64,000 bases of DNA, taken from NCBI RefSeq assembly GCF_020379485.1, contig NC_063447.1, forward strand, positions 54,177,452 through 54,241,451, written 5' to 3'. This document shows positions 46,125 through 56,815 of this stretch, piece by piece (position 1 is the stretch's first letter; the number at the start of each line of letters is the position of its first letter). A model generated the notes under the pieces. That model saw only the letters and a list, made by a program, of their open reading frames with translations, was not told the DNA's origin and did no database searches. The position numbers were made by a program, and so were the translations under genes. This stretch comes from Brassica napus (Eukaryota > Streptophyta > Magnoliopsida > Brassicales > Brassicaceae).

Positions 46125-46535
46125 CTGCAAACCAATATATAGTCGAAGCTTCAGTCCGTTACTTTGGAGGATGGTTATGTCGATTAAATGCAAAAGAGAG
46201 TGGAAGAGTGATCTGAATCACGTAAATGCTTGGTTTAATGAATAATGATAACTACAGCTGTTACTCAGACGTGATCTGGAGCCGATGTGAACTCAAAAGC
46301 CACGGCTGTTCTGCTACAAATCTCCAAAAGCGACAACAATAGAACCCTATAAGCTAATGAGCCTGTTTGCAAACTTTGTAAGGGCTTTGAGAATTAATTA
46401 GTAACCAAGAAGGCCAGTACACATATCGCAAGAAAAAAACAACTTTAGGATGTGTTATTTTGAAGAAGACACGTGTCTATATTTGCTCCTATGCTCTTGC
46501 TGATGTGGCTTCACAATGAGAGAGCATAACCCAAC

Positions 46536-48039
46536 TATCTATATCTAATGGTATATAATAAACTAACCGAAAATACGGTACTTGGTGATGTCATCATCAT
46601 AACGTTAATTCCCTAACTCGCAAGAACGAAAAAAGTAAAATTAAAAAACGTTGATTGCTATTTTTCTAATCTTGATCTTTATGCATTACATTGACAGTGG
46701 CTAGGTCGTGGCTGAAACTCATGAAGCAGACATTTATGAAAAGATGACAGTTTAACCCTACTCTCAGTCAAGTACCAACTTATGACACTTTGCGACGACT
46801 TGGCTAATATGTTCAAAAGTTTCAGTAGGTCTTCCGGTAAAGCGACAGAGCTCAGTTTCATCCAGGTGCAAGATGTCGACTGAATCCAGTATTTTATTAG
46901 GGATTGGCATATCCATTCCTCCCAAGTCAAGATGACCGAAACAACTGCTCTCTTCACAGCCTGCAACACATTCACCACCAACCTAAGATACTTAGAGAAG
47001 TGCACTCAACATAATATTACATTAGCAATCTCATCATGATGATTCAAATAGTATATGATCAAAAATTATATATGTGATCAATCTACATTCCTGTTCCAAA
47101 TGCTACCCCTCTTTTCAAAGGCACTATTTCATTATCTAAACCTGAGGCTGCATCCTTTGTGTGACATCAAGATTGTAATCGAACAAAGTTACAAACTTGA
47201 TACGAACCTTCACAACGTGAATGTTGATGGAGTCTGGGATCTCTCTTTGAAGCAGCACAACACCAACATTCCTCACGATCTCAAACATCATTGATCATCT
47301 TCTCAGCCCTCTCATATTAGCACCACCTACAATAATGATCGTGTTATGCCCGTTCTATTGCAGGATCACCACTGTGTGTCCCGTCGGCTCCTCCGTCACC
47401 AAATTTACGTAATCCAAGCGGACTCCACACCCTTCAAATCCATCCCCCTTCACACCTTCTATCAGCTTCCCGTGAGAGTCTTCTCCCATTCTACTGAAAA
47501 ATAAGTTTCAAGTGTTAATAGAATTTGTGAGGATTGTGTTCACGGGTTGAAGACTAACCTTTTTATAGGTGGAGAGGCACCGTCAGACCATTGAATGGTC
47601 GAAAGAGTTAAGAATGTCATTAATGGCACTGAGTCAATGCATCCCATAACCGTTTCTGGGAGAAGAAAATTGAGATGAAACGACACCGATACATCTCGAA
47701 CTATGGTATCGTCATCACGAATCATCTCTGATAACTGTACCAAAACTCAATTGCGAGAGATGATTGATAAGTTGAAGAACCCTAGATATTGATATCCCCC
47801 ATTTTTAAAGAAGGTGAATGTTATGAATCAGGCTGAGATTTTGCTTTCTTAACAGATAAAATTGGAACGTCAAAGCCCAAGATTTTAACCATGAAGCCCA
47901 TATATTACCGAAAACAAACGCAGAAAAATTTAGTAAGTGAGGGACACGTGTCACCTGGTCATCACCCTATTTTCTTAGGTGGCAAGAGGAGAAAAGAGTT
48001 AGAGTCTTCTTTATATTAATAGACTAGGGTTTGGCCCGT
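46536..48039. repeat. 1.5-kb repeat, copy 2 (Helitron B 5' half)
   Basis: See copy 1 at 42184-43687. Divergence begins immediately after CTAGGGTTTGGCCCGT on the right. Confidence 0.9.
46747..47490 (-). pseudogene. RBSK: Captured ribokinase gene fragment, copy 2
   Basis: Same exons and same disabling changes as 42395-43138 (shared TAG and frameshifts), so decay preceded duplication of the Helitron part. Confidence 0.75.
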
Positions 48040-48345
48040 TCTCCAAGATAACCCGAGTTTGAATCTTCCTCTAAACAGATTTTACAAAATATTTTTTTAT
48101 AATAATTATTATTTAAATCGTAATAGACAGCTCACCGAAACGTAAGCTTCCGTTAGTAACATGTAATCATCCGTAAACGTTTGACTAACGGAAAAGAGGT
48201 CAATGCATGATTTAGCCTAATTTTATTAGTTCGTGTATGAAATTTAAAATAAATCTACTTTGATGTATGTTTTAGCATAGGGTATCAGTGTATGTACTGA
48301 TCGGGATCGCAACCCTCTGTTAATATATGAATTGGTCGATTTCCC
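48040..48345. repeat. Right inverted repeat of the MULE-like element
   Basis: The reverse complement matches the left repeat from GGGAAATC at the outer end inward for about 240 bp; the inner part is T/A-rich. Confidence 0.6.
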
Positions 48346-48354
48346 GATGTTTTT

Positions 48355-49782
48355 TCTATTCATTTCCCATTCTCCTTTTTGAAACTTTTTTGCTTTATTG
48401 TGTTTTAATTATTCAGTAGTTATTCATCTTTCTTTAAGGCCGACAAGTTATCCACAGTAAGAATTTTATTTCAGAATTTCAGATATGCAACCTAATCTAT
48501 ATAATACTAATTAAAATAAAACTCTGTAAATATATGAATGTTAAAAAATATATTTAAAATTAATTTAATTCTTAAATTTCATATTTTCTTGCATTATTAG
48601 TAAAAATTGATGACATGTATACTAAAATTAGGAATTTAATCTATTAATTAGAGTCATATGATTTTTTTATGTGTGATTTGACGATCCCTTAGAAAATTTA
48701 TCAAATTACACATAATTTATCAGAATATTTTTTAATATCTTAATCTTTTATTTGAAATACAAATAAACAACTTTCCTTATAAAATTCTAACAAAAAATTT
48801 AAAAAATCTATTTGCAATTTATTTTCGTAATTTAGTAATTTGAATCATGATTATCATTAAAATATAATTAAATATTAAAATTAATTTAGTTTTGATTTAA
48901 AAATAAAAAAATAAAATCACATAAAATATTTTAATTATATTTAATGATAACTAAAATTTAAATTAATTTCTTTTTGAAAATAAAAATTTTAAAATATTTT
49001 GTTAGTGTTTTTTTTTAAATATTCATTTCTATTTGAAATAAAAAATAAAAAAAATTAAATATATCTAATCTATTAAATTAGAACCATATTTTGAACTTCA
49101 TATGTTTTTTTTGAACTATCAAACACAAGTTCATCTAAATCATTTAAATTTCATTATATAAAATATTTATAAAAGATCTCAAACCATTTAAAATTGGATG
49201 TAAAATTAAGATTAAAATTAGTAGTTCTGGTAGACTCATTTAGAGTTAGAACTGATATCGACTTCTGTCAGACACTTCATATACAAAGACTTATATCCGG
49301 ATTTTAGATCCCATTGACGACCTACGATCCTTCTAAAAGACAGAAAAAATAAATTCAAACAATCTAAAAAATAAAATAAATGTTTAAAATAAAACTTAGC
49401 CGCACATGGTGCGGGTTTTATTTTTGTAAGTACTTAATTTTTGTCTCGTACCCGCTATTTTTTCCGTACTTATCTTGTAGAATTAAATATTTACAATGAT
49501 CAAAGCTAGTAACAAATTTATCAAACCGGAAACTCACGAGTACAAGTTAAATAGATTTTTTTTATATAAAAAATAACTACTTGCTTATTTGGATTTCTTA
49601 CTAATTTCTTTTAAACTAATATTTTCATTTGTGTCTTATTGTTTGAAAAAATATTATTATGTACAAGTGAACATATATTTCTTGAATATTTAGGTGGTAT
49701 TAGATTTAATATCTTTTTATAAGAAAAAGTGTTATGTGTGTATTATAATATTAAAAATCATATCAAATTCTCAGATTTAGAA
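48355..49782. other. Very AT-rich intergenic stretch
   Basis: No gene. A hairpin CCGCACATGGTGCGG at about 49402-49416 resembles a decayed Helitron 3' end but lacks correct spacing. Confidence 0.4.
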
Positions 49783-49840
49783 AGAACTTCTCTAATAAGG
49801 AGGAATTTTAAAATTTTGTATAAATGACTAATCCAATGTT
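49783..49840. repeat. Long direct repeat flanking the LINE, left copy
   Basis: About 58 bp (from AGAACTTCTCTAATAAGGAG) recurs at 52046-52104 with a few differences, just beyond the poly(A). It is longer than usual LINE target duplications. Confidence 0.7.
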
Positions 49841-49844
49841 GCAA

Positions 49845-52034
49845 CTTTTACTCCATATTTATTTATCATGTGCACAGAAGCTTTAATAGCAAATATTAAA
49901 ATGGCTGAAAGGGAAAAACAACTAATAGGAATGAAGGTTGCAAGGACTTGTCCGGCGGTATCTCACTTGTTATTTGCGGATGATAGTCTATTTTTTTGTA
50001 AGGTCCAAAAGGAGGAATGCCAGACCATACTCAGGATTCTGAAAGAGTATGAGGCGGTGTCGGGGCAATTGATAAACTTCCAGAAATCTTCGATTCAATT
50101 TGGGCATAGGATTGAGGAAACTAATCGACAAGAGCTCAGAGATATTTTAGGGATCCAAAATATTGGAGGTATGGGAACATATTTGGGGTTACCAGAGAGC
50201 TTGGGTGGCTCGAAAACACAAGTTTTTGGGTTTGTTCAGGATCGTTTGAGTAACAGAGTAAATGGATGGACTTTCAAATTCTTTACGAAAGGAGGCAAGG
50301 AGGTGATCATCAAGACAGTGGTCACAGCTCTACCTAATCATGTTATGTCATGCTACCGTCTCCCTAAGACAGTAACGAAGAAACTAACAAGTTCAACGGC
50401 ACAATTTTGGTGGAGCTCGGGACGAAACACAAGAGGGCTTCATTGGAAATCATGGGATAAGGTATGTCATTCTAAAGAAGAGGGAGGATTGGGTTTCAAG
50501 GATCTCACATATTTTAACACAGCCATGTTAGGAAAACAATTGTGGCGTCTGATTGAGAAGCCTCATACTTTATTTTCATGAGTGTTCAAAGGTCGGTATT
50601 TCTGGAATGCATCACCTCTGGAACCGATCCGTTAGTATTCGCCGTCTTATGGATGGTGCAGTATTGTAACTGCTAGATCTCTGGTTAGCAAAGGACTAAT
50701 CAAAAGGGTGGGATCAGGATCATCTATCTCAATATGGAACGATCTTTGGCTCCCAACCACACGCCCGAGACCAGCAAACAACAATTAACTTACTACTAAC
50801 CTTAACCCGGACCTTGCTGTGGATTATTTTATCGATCCTACTTCACAGACTTGAAATACTCAAGCAATCCGATCCATGGTTGACGCACAAGATGCGAAGA
50901 TTATATAGAGTATACCATTAAGTTTGACTCATATGGTTGACAGAGAAGGATGGCATTTCACTAATAATGGCAGGTATACAGTGAAATATTGTTACCAGGT
51001 GGAGCGGGTTTACCCGGATGGGAAGGAATCACTACCATTATATGGTCCAAATATCACACCTCTTAAGGCTTTTTCCTCGAAAATCAGATGTCCACCAAAG
51101 ATAAAACACTTTTTGTGGCATATAGTTTCGAGTTTTATTTCGGTAATGAAAAATTTGAGGACTAGAGGGATACAAGGGGATACACAATGTGCAAGATGTG
51201 GAGCGGCCAAAGAATCAATAAATCATGTGTTTTTTGAATGTCCACCGGCAGTCAAAGTATGGGCTCTATCAAGGATTCCCTCAAATCCATAAATCTTTCC
51301 TACTCAGGCGCTCTACACAAACATGGATTATTTGTACTGGAGAGTAGTTCCGCAGATGGAAGACCATCATTTTGCTTGGATTCTATGGTATATTTGGAAG
51401 GCTAGGAATAACAAAGTTTTTAGCAACATAGATATTGATCCAAGAGATTCTTTAAAATTGGCAGAATCTGAATCGTTGACTTGGAGAGAAGCCCAAGCAT
51501 CGATAACTGAGAGGGTTATACAAATTAGGGAGGTGGAGTTACAAGTTTTACCTAATATACCAGGGAGATGGTGTTTCACGGATGGGTTATGGAAGGAGAA
51601 TGATATTCTTTCCGGACAAGGATGGTATAGTACTCTTGAAGTTTTGCAGGATTAATGGGAGTAAGAAACACAAGGGCAAGTTTAACACCACTTCACTCAG
51701 AAGTCGAAGCCCTTATCTGGGCAATGGAATGCATGAAGAACTTAAGGCAGTATCAGGTTACGTTTGCAACGGATTGTTCTCAGTTGGTGAAGATGGTTTC
51801 GGAACCAGAAGAATGGCCGGCATTTGCAAGTTATTTGGAAGACATCAAGATATTGAAGGGAAGTTTCAATCACTCATAGCTCATTCATATACCCCGGACG
51901 CATAATACAAGAGCAGACAGTCTTGCACGGAGTGCTAGGTAGCAATCGTCGTTTGTCGTTCATATGGATGCCGAGTTACCGGTGTGGTTTGTAGAGTCGT
52001 AGTTGAGTCTGTGTATGCTGTTGACAAAAAAAAA
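49845..52034 (+). pseudogene. 5'-truncated LINE (RT thumb, zinc-binding RT region, RNase H)
   Basis: It starts inside reverse transcriptase at PYLFIMCTEAL. The catalytic FADDS box (LLFADDSLFF, near 49970-50000) follows, then the region GTYLGLPESLGGSK, a zf-RVT-like part (IRCPPKIKHFLWH ... CARCGAAKESINHVFFECP, about 51085-51240) and RNase H (GRWCFTDGLWKEND, LHSEVEALIWAMECM, ATDCSQLVKM). Breaks: TGA at 50579-50581 where SRVFKGRYF is expected (CGA to TGA), TAG near 50629, and frameshifts near 51650-51660 and 51890. The poly(A) is at 52026-52034. Endonuclease and ORF1 are missing. Confidence 0.85.
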
Positions 52035-52045
52035 ACTATTATAAG

Positions 52046-52104
52046 AACTTCTCTTTTAAGGAGGAATTTTAAAATTTGTATAAATGACTGATTCAATGTT
52101 GTAA
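52046..52104. repeat. Long direct repeat flanking the LINE, right copy
   Basis: See 49783-49840; the match includes AAGGAGGAATTTTAAAATTT and TGTATAAATGACT-ATTCAATGTTG. Confidence 0.7.
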
Positions 52105-52269
52105 GAACTATTATAAATATCCAATCCAGTAAAAGAAAATTTAGAGAAAAATAAATTATATCTATCCCTAATCCAATAAGCCTTCCTTAGTTTTGAATGA
52201 AAAATAAATTAGATTTAAATTTCAGACAACAAATGAAATTTGATATTAAAACTTAAAAGTAATTTCTAA

Positions 52270-52307
<38 letters not shown>

Positions 52308-52656
52308 GTTTACTTGTTCTTATATAAGAAGCTTATTGTTTTTACATTTGTGCGCAGGATTGAAAATTCTTTGTTTTTTTTGTTTGGGGTTCTTTTCTTC
52401 TTCCCAAGAGAAAACTTAAAGCCCAAGTTTTACTCTTAATGAAAAGTGAAAACCAGAAGAAAAACGTTAATAGAATTGCTGGTAGTGCGAGCTGAATAGA
52501 AGATCTTTTTTCCGATAATTAAATTTAAAACTAACTACTAATATGAAGATAAATATGGATATTTTTTGAAATGTTTTATTTTTTTGGAGAATTACAACGG
52601 ATTTAAAAGAAAAGGAAAATGAGAGTGAACTTCTAACGGATATAATATTCAAAAAA
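52105..52656. other. AT-rich intergenic around the TA tract
   Basis: No gene or element seen apart from the microsatellite. Confidence 0.5.
52273..52304. repeat. (TA)n microsatellite
   Basis: About 16 uninterrupted TA units. Confidence 0.95.
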
Positions 52657-53397
52657 GGGAAAATTGTTTTTTAGAGCAAAAACAATTTGATAAATATGTC
52701 TTTTTAGACTAATATCTATTTTGTGCTATTTTTGCATATAATACCCTTTAATATTTTTGAAAATAAATTTAATAAATAATTTTTCAAACAAAAAAAAATT
52801 GGAAAAATAGTAACTTTTGATAAAATACCTATATGAACTTAGTGATATTTTTTTATGTTTTAAAAATATTTATATCATAAATTTCAGATTATGTTCTAAA
52901 TAAAGTAGAAATAGCATTCTACAAAGTAGAAAACGAAATCCATTTTTTCATTGAATCTACAATGTTTAGAATACGTGATCTACGCAAATAAGAGTATTCT
53001 AAAAATATTTAAAATACACATTCCGCGCTTAACCTACCGATCTAAAATCTTTAGAAATCAAAATCTACACAATAATATAAATCTAAAACACGTAGAAACT
53101 GACTTCGGCAGATTTACTGTAAATCTAAAACATGTAGAAATCAAAATCTACACATTACTATAATTCTAAAAACCTGTAGAAACTGATTTCTACAGATTAA
53201 TTGTATTCTACGGATAAGAAATCAATTTCTAAAAATATGGAAACAAAATATTTGGGAATATTTACTTTCATATTTTGAAAAAAATGATTTTAAAAAAAAA
53301 AAAACGAAAAAAGACGTGGTAACCTTCTTCTTACGCCGTCTTCTATATTCTAGTGATTGTTCACAAAATTTTCACAAAATTTCACATTATTTCTACC

Positions 53398-53664
53398 ATG
53401 ATTCATATATATGCTTCATGTGGTGTTTGGGAATTGGTTGTAGTTTCAGGTTGGAGTTTTAATGTTGATAAAAAGAAAGAGGGAAGTTTACTTGCTTTGG
53501 AATTGAAGTTCTCTCTGGAAGAGTTACAGAAAAACGTTAGAGAGGATTTTGGTTTTGAAGAAACAGATGCCGATTTGGAGTTGAGTTACCTGGGCACGGA
53601 ATCGATCGGTCTATATTTTGAGATCGGTCGATCTGTATTAAATCGACCTTTGCCGATCAAGTGA
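53398..53664 (+). pseudogene. MuDR-type transposase N-terminal fragment
   Basis: MIHIYASCGVWELV, GWSFNVDKKKEG and LELKFSLEELQKNVREDFG, LELSYLG match the N-terminal (PB1-like) domain of plant MULE transposases in layout. After about 70 residues the frame runs into the 12-mer motif region and stops. Start chosen at the Met before IHIYASCGVW. DNA-binding and DDE domains are absent. Confidence 0.5.
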
Positions 53665-53770
53665 AATGGACCAGGTCGATCAGTATATGCTCCGCATTTT
53701 TTTGTTCTGTATAATGATCTGGATCAATCGATTCTTTCGACCTTGTGATTTCGGATCGATCGATCTCGCA
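53600..53770. repeat. GATCGGTCGATC-like motifs outside the Athila element
   Basis: One exact copy at 53622-53633, with near copies ATCGATCGGTCT (53601), GGTCGATCAG (about 53673), GGATCAATCGATTC (about 53721) and GGATCGATCGATC (about 53755). Confidence 0.65.
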
Positions 53771-54069
53771 TGATCAAACTCATTATTTATTATATTTAAA
53801 AATTATAATTTTAAGAATATTATTGTATTTTTGAAAATAATTAGCCTAATGAAACATAAAATATATGAGATTAGTATAAATGGACATAATTATCATTTTT
53901 TGCTCTAAAAACAATTTTCCAAAAAAAAACAATTAGGTGTCCGAGTGAAAAGCCTATACAAGCAATAGTCCTCATACTCCAAACCTTCTTTCAGCCTCCT
54001 AACCACTATCTTCTTATTGCTGTTTACATATCCCGAGAGATTTGATTCATTATTCTGAAACAAAAAGAC

Positions 54070-54355
54070 TGTTATGAAAGACAGGTAAAAAACAGGTAAA
54101 AAAGCGACAAGCCAGCCGTTTATGTTGAAAAATATAAAATATATAGGGTCCGCTGCACTATTTGCACAGTAAAATTTTTTCTATATATATACGAACGTTT
54201 CCGTTTATTTGTAATCACACCGAAAACTCTTCTCTTCTCCTTGATAAGAAACACTCTCTCTCTATATATATCAGTGTTATTATTTCTACGGGTATAATAT
54301 TTTGCCCTTATTTAAATTCCTGCGATATAACAAAATACCAGTTCTTTTTATAACA
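54070..54355 (+). repeat. Copia 5' LTR (286 bp)
   Basis: Contains TATATATATACG near 54183-54193 as a likely TATA region. Begins TG, ends CA. Confidence 0.9.
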
Positions 54356-54372
54356 CGTTATCAGCACGATCA
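54355..54372 (+). other. Copia primer-binding site (half-tRNA type)
   Basis: CGTTATCAGCACGATC follows the LTR. TTATCAGCACGA complements the internal part of initiator tRNA-Met, a known alternative for some copia elements; assignment from memory. Confidence 0.55.
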
Positions 54373-54409
54373 CTCTGCGATTCGGTAAAATTTATTTGTA
54401 TCATTTATA

Positions 54410-54655
54410 CCCTGTTATAATGGTCGGTATACCGCCTCTACTATTATTTATATCATGTTATAATGGCCGGAATACCGCCTATATTATTTACTAGTAATTT
54501 AATTTATTTATTGGTCGGCCGAGCCGCCTTATATTCTGTTTATTATTTATTGGTCGGCCGAGCCGCCTTATATTTTGTTTATTATTAATTGGTCGGCCGA
54601 GCCGCCGTATAATTTATTTATTACTCTGCATTGATCGGCTGAGCCGTCGCATGAT
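54410..54655 (+). repeat. Hairpin-forming tandem repeats in the copia leader
   Basis: Four units of about 38-42 bp with core GGTCGGCCGAGCCGCC start near 54513, 54552, 54590 and 54634 (last degenerate). Two related GGTCGGTATACCGCC units precede them at about 54422 and 54463. Each core can fold as CGGC-CGA-GCCG. Confidence 0.8.
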
Positions 54656-55159
54656 TTGTTGTCATAACATAAATATTTCATTGCCATAATTTTTACTTTT
54701 ATGAAATTTTATAGATCTGATTGACTGTTTAATACGATATTTTCAGACTGATTTTTAGTGCACTCGATTTAACCCCAACGGTCACAAAGAAAATTTTTTT
54801 CAAAAATTTCCCCTTTCTCCAACGGTCATGAACAGTAATTTTCATCTATAAATACAACTCATTTTCACTCCATTTCATCATCCAAAACATTTCATCTTCT
54901 CTCAAAAATTTCAAATCGCTCTCCTCCGATTTTTCATTTCAAGAAAGATGATTCGCGCACTTTTGTTTTTATGTGCCATTTTTATTTGTGTTTCTATTTA
55001 TGGTTTATTCGTTGGAGAATTTACTCCGAGTGAATTTAAGATGAATATCGGTTTAATTTTTTTTACATCGCTTCTCCTTGTAATTGCTTGCATGATTAAT
55101 GTAAACGGTTCTTTTTAATATAAATAAAATTCTAATAATTTTTATTTATGTGCTTTAGA

Positions 55160-56191
55160 AATACAAATAGCAAAAATCGAGAAACTTCAGTTTCCAGCAT
55201 TGGAAGTAACTGGGACAAACTACACGGCATGGGTTACAAACATGGAGCTTCATCTAGATTCCGAGAAATACTCGGAACAATAAAAGACGGCAATATATCA
55301 ACCTCTCATGAAAAGGCTAAGGCCGTGATATTTCTGAGAAGGCATCTAGATGAAAATCTTACGCATGATTATGCGAGAACCAAAGATCCCTTAGATCTTT
55401 GGAAAGCTCTGAAGGAGAGGTTTGATAACCAAAAGAAAATTACTCTCCCCCATGCACTCGATGAGTGGAAAAATCTACGATTTCAAGATTTTGAAAAAGT
55501 GGAAACGTACAATTCCGCTATATTGAGAATAGCGGCGCAATTAGATTATTGCGGTAAGCCTGTCTCGGAAGCAGAAATGCTCGAGAAAACTTACCAAACG
55601 TTCCACAAAAATCATTATGTTCTACAAGAACAATATAGAAATTGTGGGTATACGAGGTTCTCTGAACTCGCTGTGGCGCTTATAATAGCGGAGAGAAATA
55701 ATGAACTCCTCATTAAAAACCACAATGCCCGACCCACGGGAACCAAAGCATTTCCTGAGGTAAATGCAACGGATATAAAAAATCCGGAAAAAGGAAATTA
55801 TTCCTATCGTGGGCGTGGTCGTGGCCGTGGTCACAATCGTGGTTTTGGTCGTGGTCGTGGTTATCGATTTAACCGCAACCATGAAAGGAGTAACAACCCA
55901 AGAGGAAGGGGATCCAACACATGGAATCGATCTGATCGGGTAAAAGGGAAAGAAACCCAAGAAAACCCTACTCATAAAAATGAGAACGTCTGTTACAGAT
56001 GTGGATCGAAGGGACACTGGTCTCAAGTATGTCGAACTCCTCGGCATCTATGCCAATTGTACCAAGAATCTATTAAAGGCAAGGCAAAGGAAGTAAATCT
56101 CAATGAACACCTTGTGGGTACAACATCGACATACCTCGAATCCTCTGACTTTATGGGAGATTTCGACGAGGCCACTCATCAAAATAATTGA
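55160..56191 (+). pseudogene. Copia gag (UBN2-type) with zinc knuckle, frameshifted
   Basis: The frame from about 55275 encodes LGTIKDGNISTSHEKAKAVI, LWKALKERFDNQKK, an Arg/Gly-rich stretch (RGRGRGRGHNRGFGRGRG) and a CCHC knuckle (CYRCGSKGHWSQVC). The usual N-terminus (KLQFPALEVTGTNYTAW) is present at 55175-55262 in a different frame, and the natural ATG has become ATA. Gag would form the particle shell. Confidence 0.85.
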
Positions 56192-56377
56192 AGTGCTTGT
56201 ACTGATCAAGCTTAATAATGCCTAGTGATGCCATAAAATATTATGTATTTCACTTTCAAAATAATGTTGTATTTCAAAATATCTAATGTATAATTATTGT
56301 GTACTTGTTATTGATGAATAATATGTTTAATTATGAAAGTTTATTTTCTTTATTAATATTAACTGTGTGTTACAGAA

Positions 56378-56815
56378 ATGGATAAGAAAGCAAATGGAAC
56401 AACAACTAAACAAATTGGTAGAGAAGTTTGCATACCAGATAGTGGCACAACGCACACTATACTGAAGGATAAGAGATATTTCTCTACTTTAAAGTCAGTA
56501 AAAATGACTATAAACACAATATCAGGTCCTACAGACCTGATCGAACGAATTGGCAAGGCGAACTTTATGTTGCCTAATGGAACAAAGTTTTCCATAGATA
56601 ATGCCTTATATTCTCCAAATTCTAAGAGAAATTTGTTGAGTGTCAAAGATATATACCGTCAAGGGTATAACACTCAGTCTGCAACTGAGAATGAAAAGAA
56701 GTATTTGTATATAACTTCTGAAAAATCAGGCAAAGGCCTTGTACTGGAAAAATTCCAGAACTTCCTTCTGGATTGCATCACACTTATATTGATGCTATGG
56801 AATCACATCTTGTGA
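56378..56815 (+). pseudogene. Copia protease region, ends in a frameshift
   Basis: CIPDSGTTHTI contains the DSG catalytic site of retroviral-type aspartic protease. A one-base shift near 56751-56754 moves the continuation (the LHHTYIDAMESHL segment) to another frame and ends this one at 56813-56815. Confidence 0.8.

Larger units (their letters stand above)
43672..48023 (-). mobile_element. Helitron B (minus strand), carries ribokinase and ASY1 exons
   Basis: On the minus strand the 3' end is the hairpin GCCCGTAGGACGGGC, then CAAAC and CTAG (complement of 43672-43675). The 5' end at 48023 is the same TCTATTAATATAAAGAAG as Helitron A. Helitron B's CTAG directly abuts Helitron A's TC with no host base between. 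It is 4352 bp without Rep/helicase. To its right 16 bp of another 3' end follow (48024-48039). Confidence 0.7.
39621..48345. mobile_element. MULE-like inverted-repeat element, split by Helitrons
   Basis: The left end GGGAAATCCGCTAATTCATA and right end (reverse complement GGGAAATCGACCAATTCATA) open inverted repeats of about 240-300 bp that match through TTTATTTTAAATTTCATAC and the CATTGACCTC/CATTGGTCTC region. GGGAAA starts are typical of plant MULE ends. GATTTTTTT (39611-39619) and GATGTTTTT (48346-48354) are an 8/9 candidate for the 9-bp duplication, weak because T-rich. Removing the nested Helitrons leaves about 1.4 kb without coding capacity. Confidence 0.5.
52657..53920 (+). mobile_element. 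Nonautonomous MULE-like element with a transposase N-terminal fragment
   Basis: The ends GGGAAAATTGTTTTTTAGAG and (reverse complement) GGAAAATTGTTTTTAGAGCA are inverted over about 25 bp, and GGAAAATTG is typical of plant MULE termini. No clear 9-bp duplication is seen (A-rich flank). It contains a fragment of a MuDR N-terminal domain and GATCGGTCGATC-like motifs. Confidence 0.55.

Noticed and set aside
49395..49425. GC hairpin CCGCACATGGTGCGG resembling a minus-strand Helitron 3' end
   Set aside because: The adjacent bases give CTAA without normal spacing and no partner end is visible; at best a decayed remnant.
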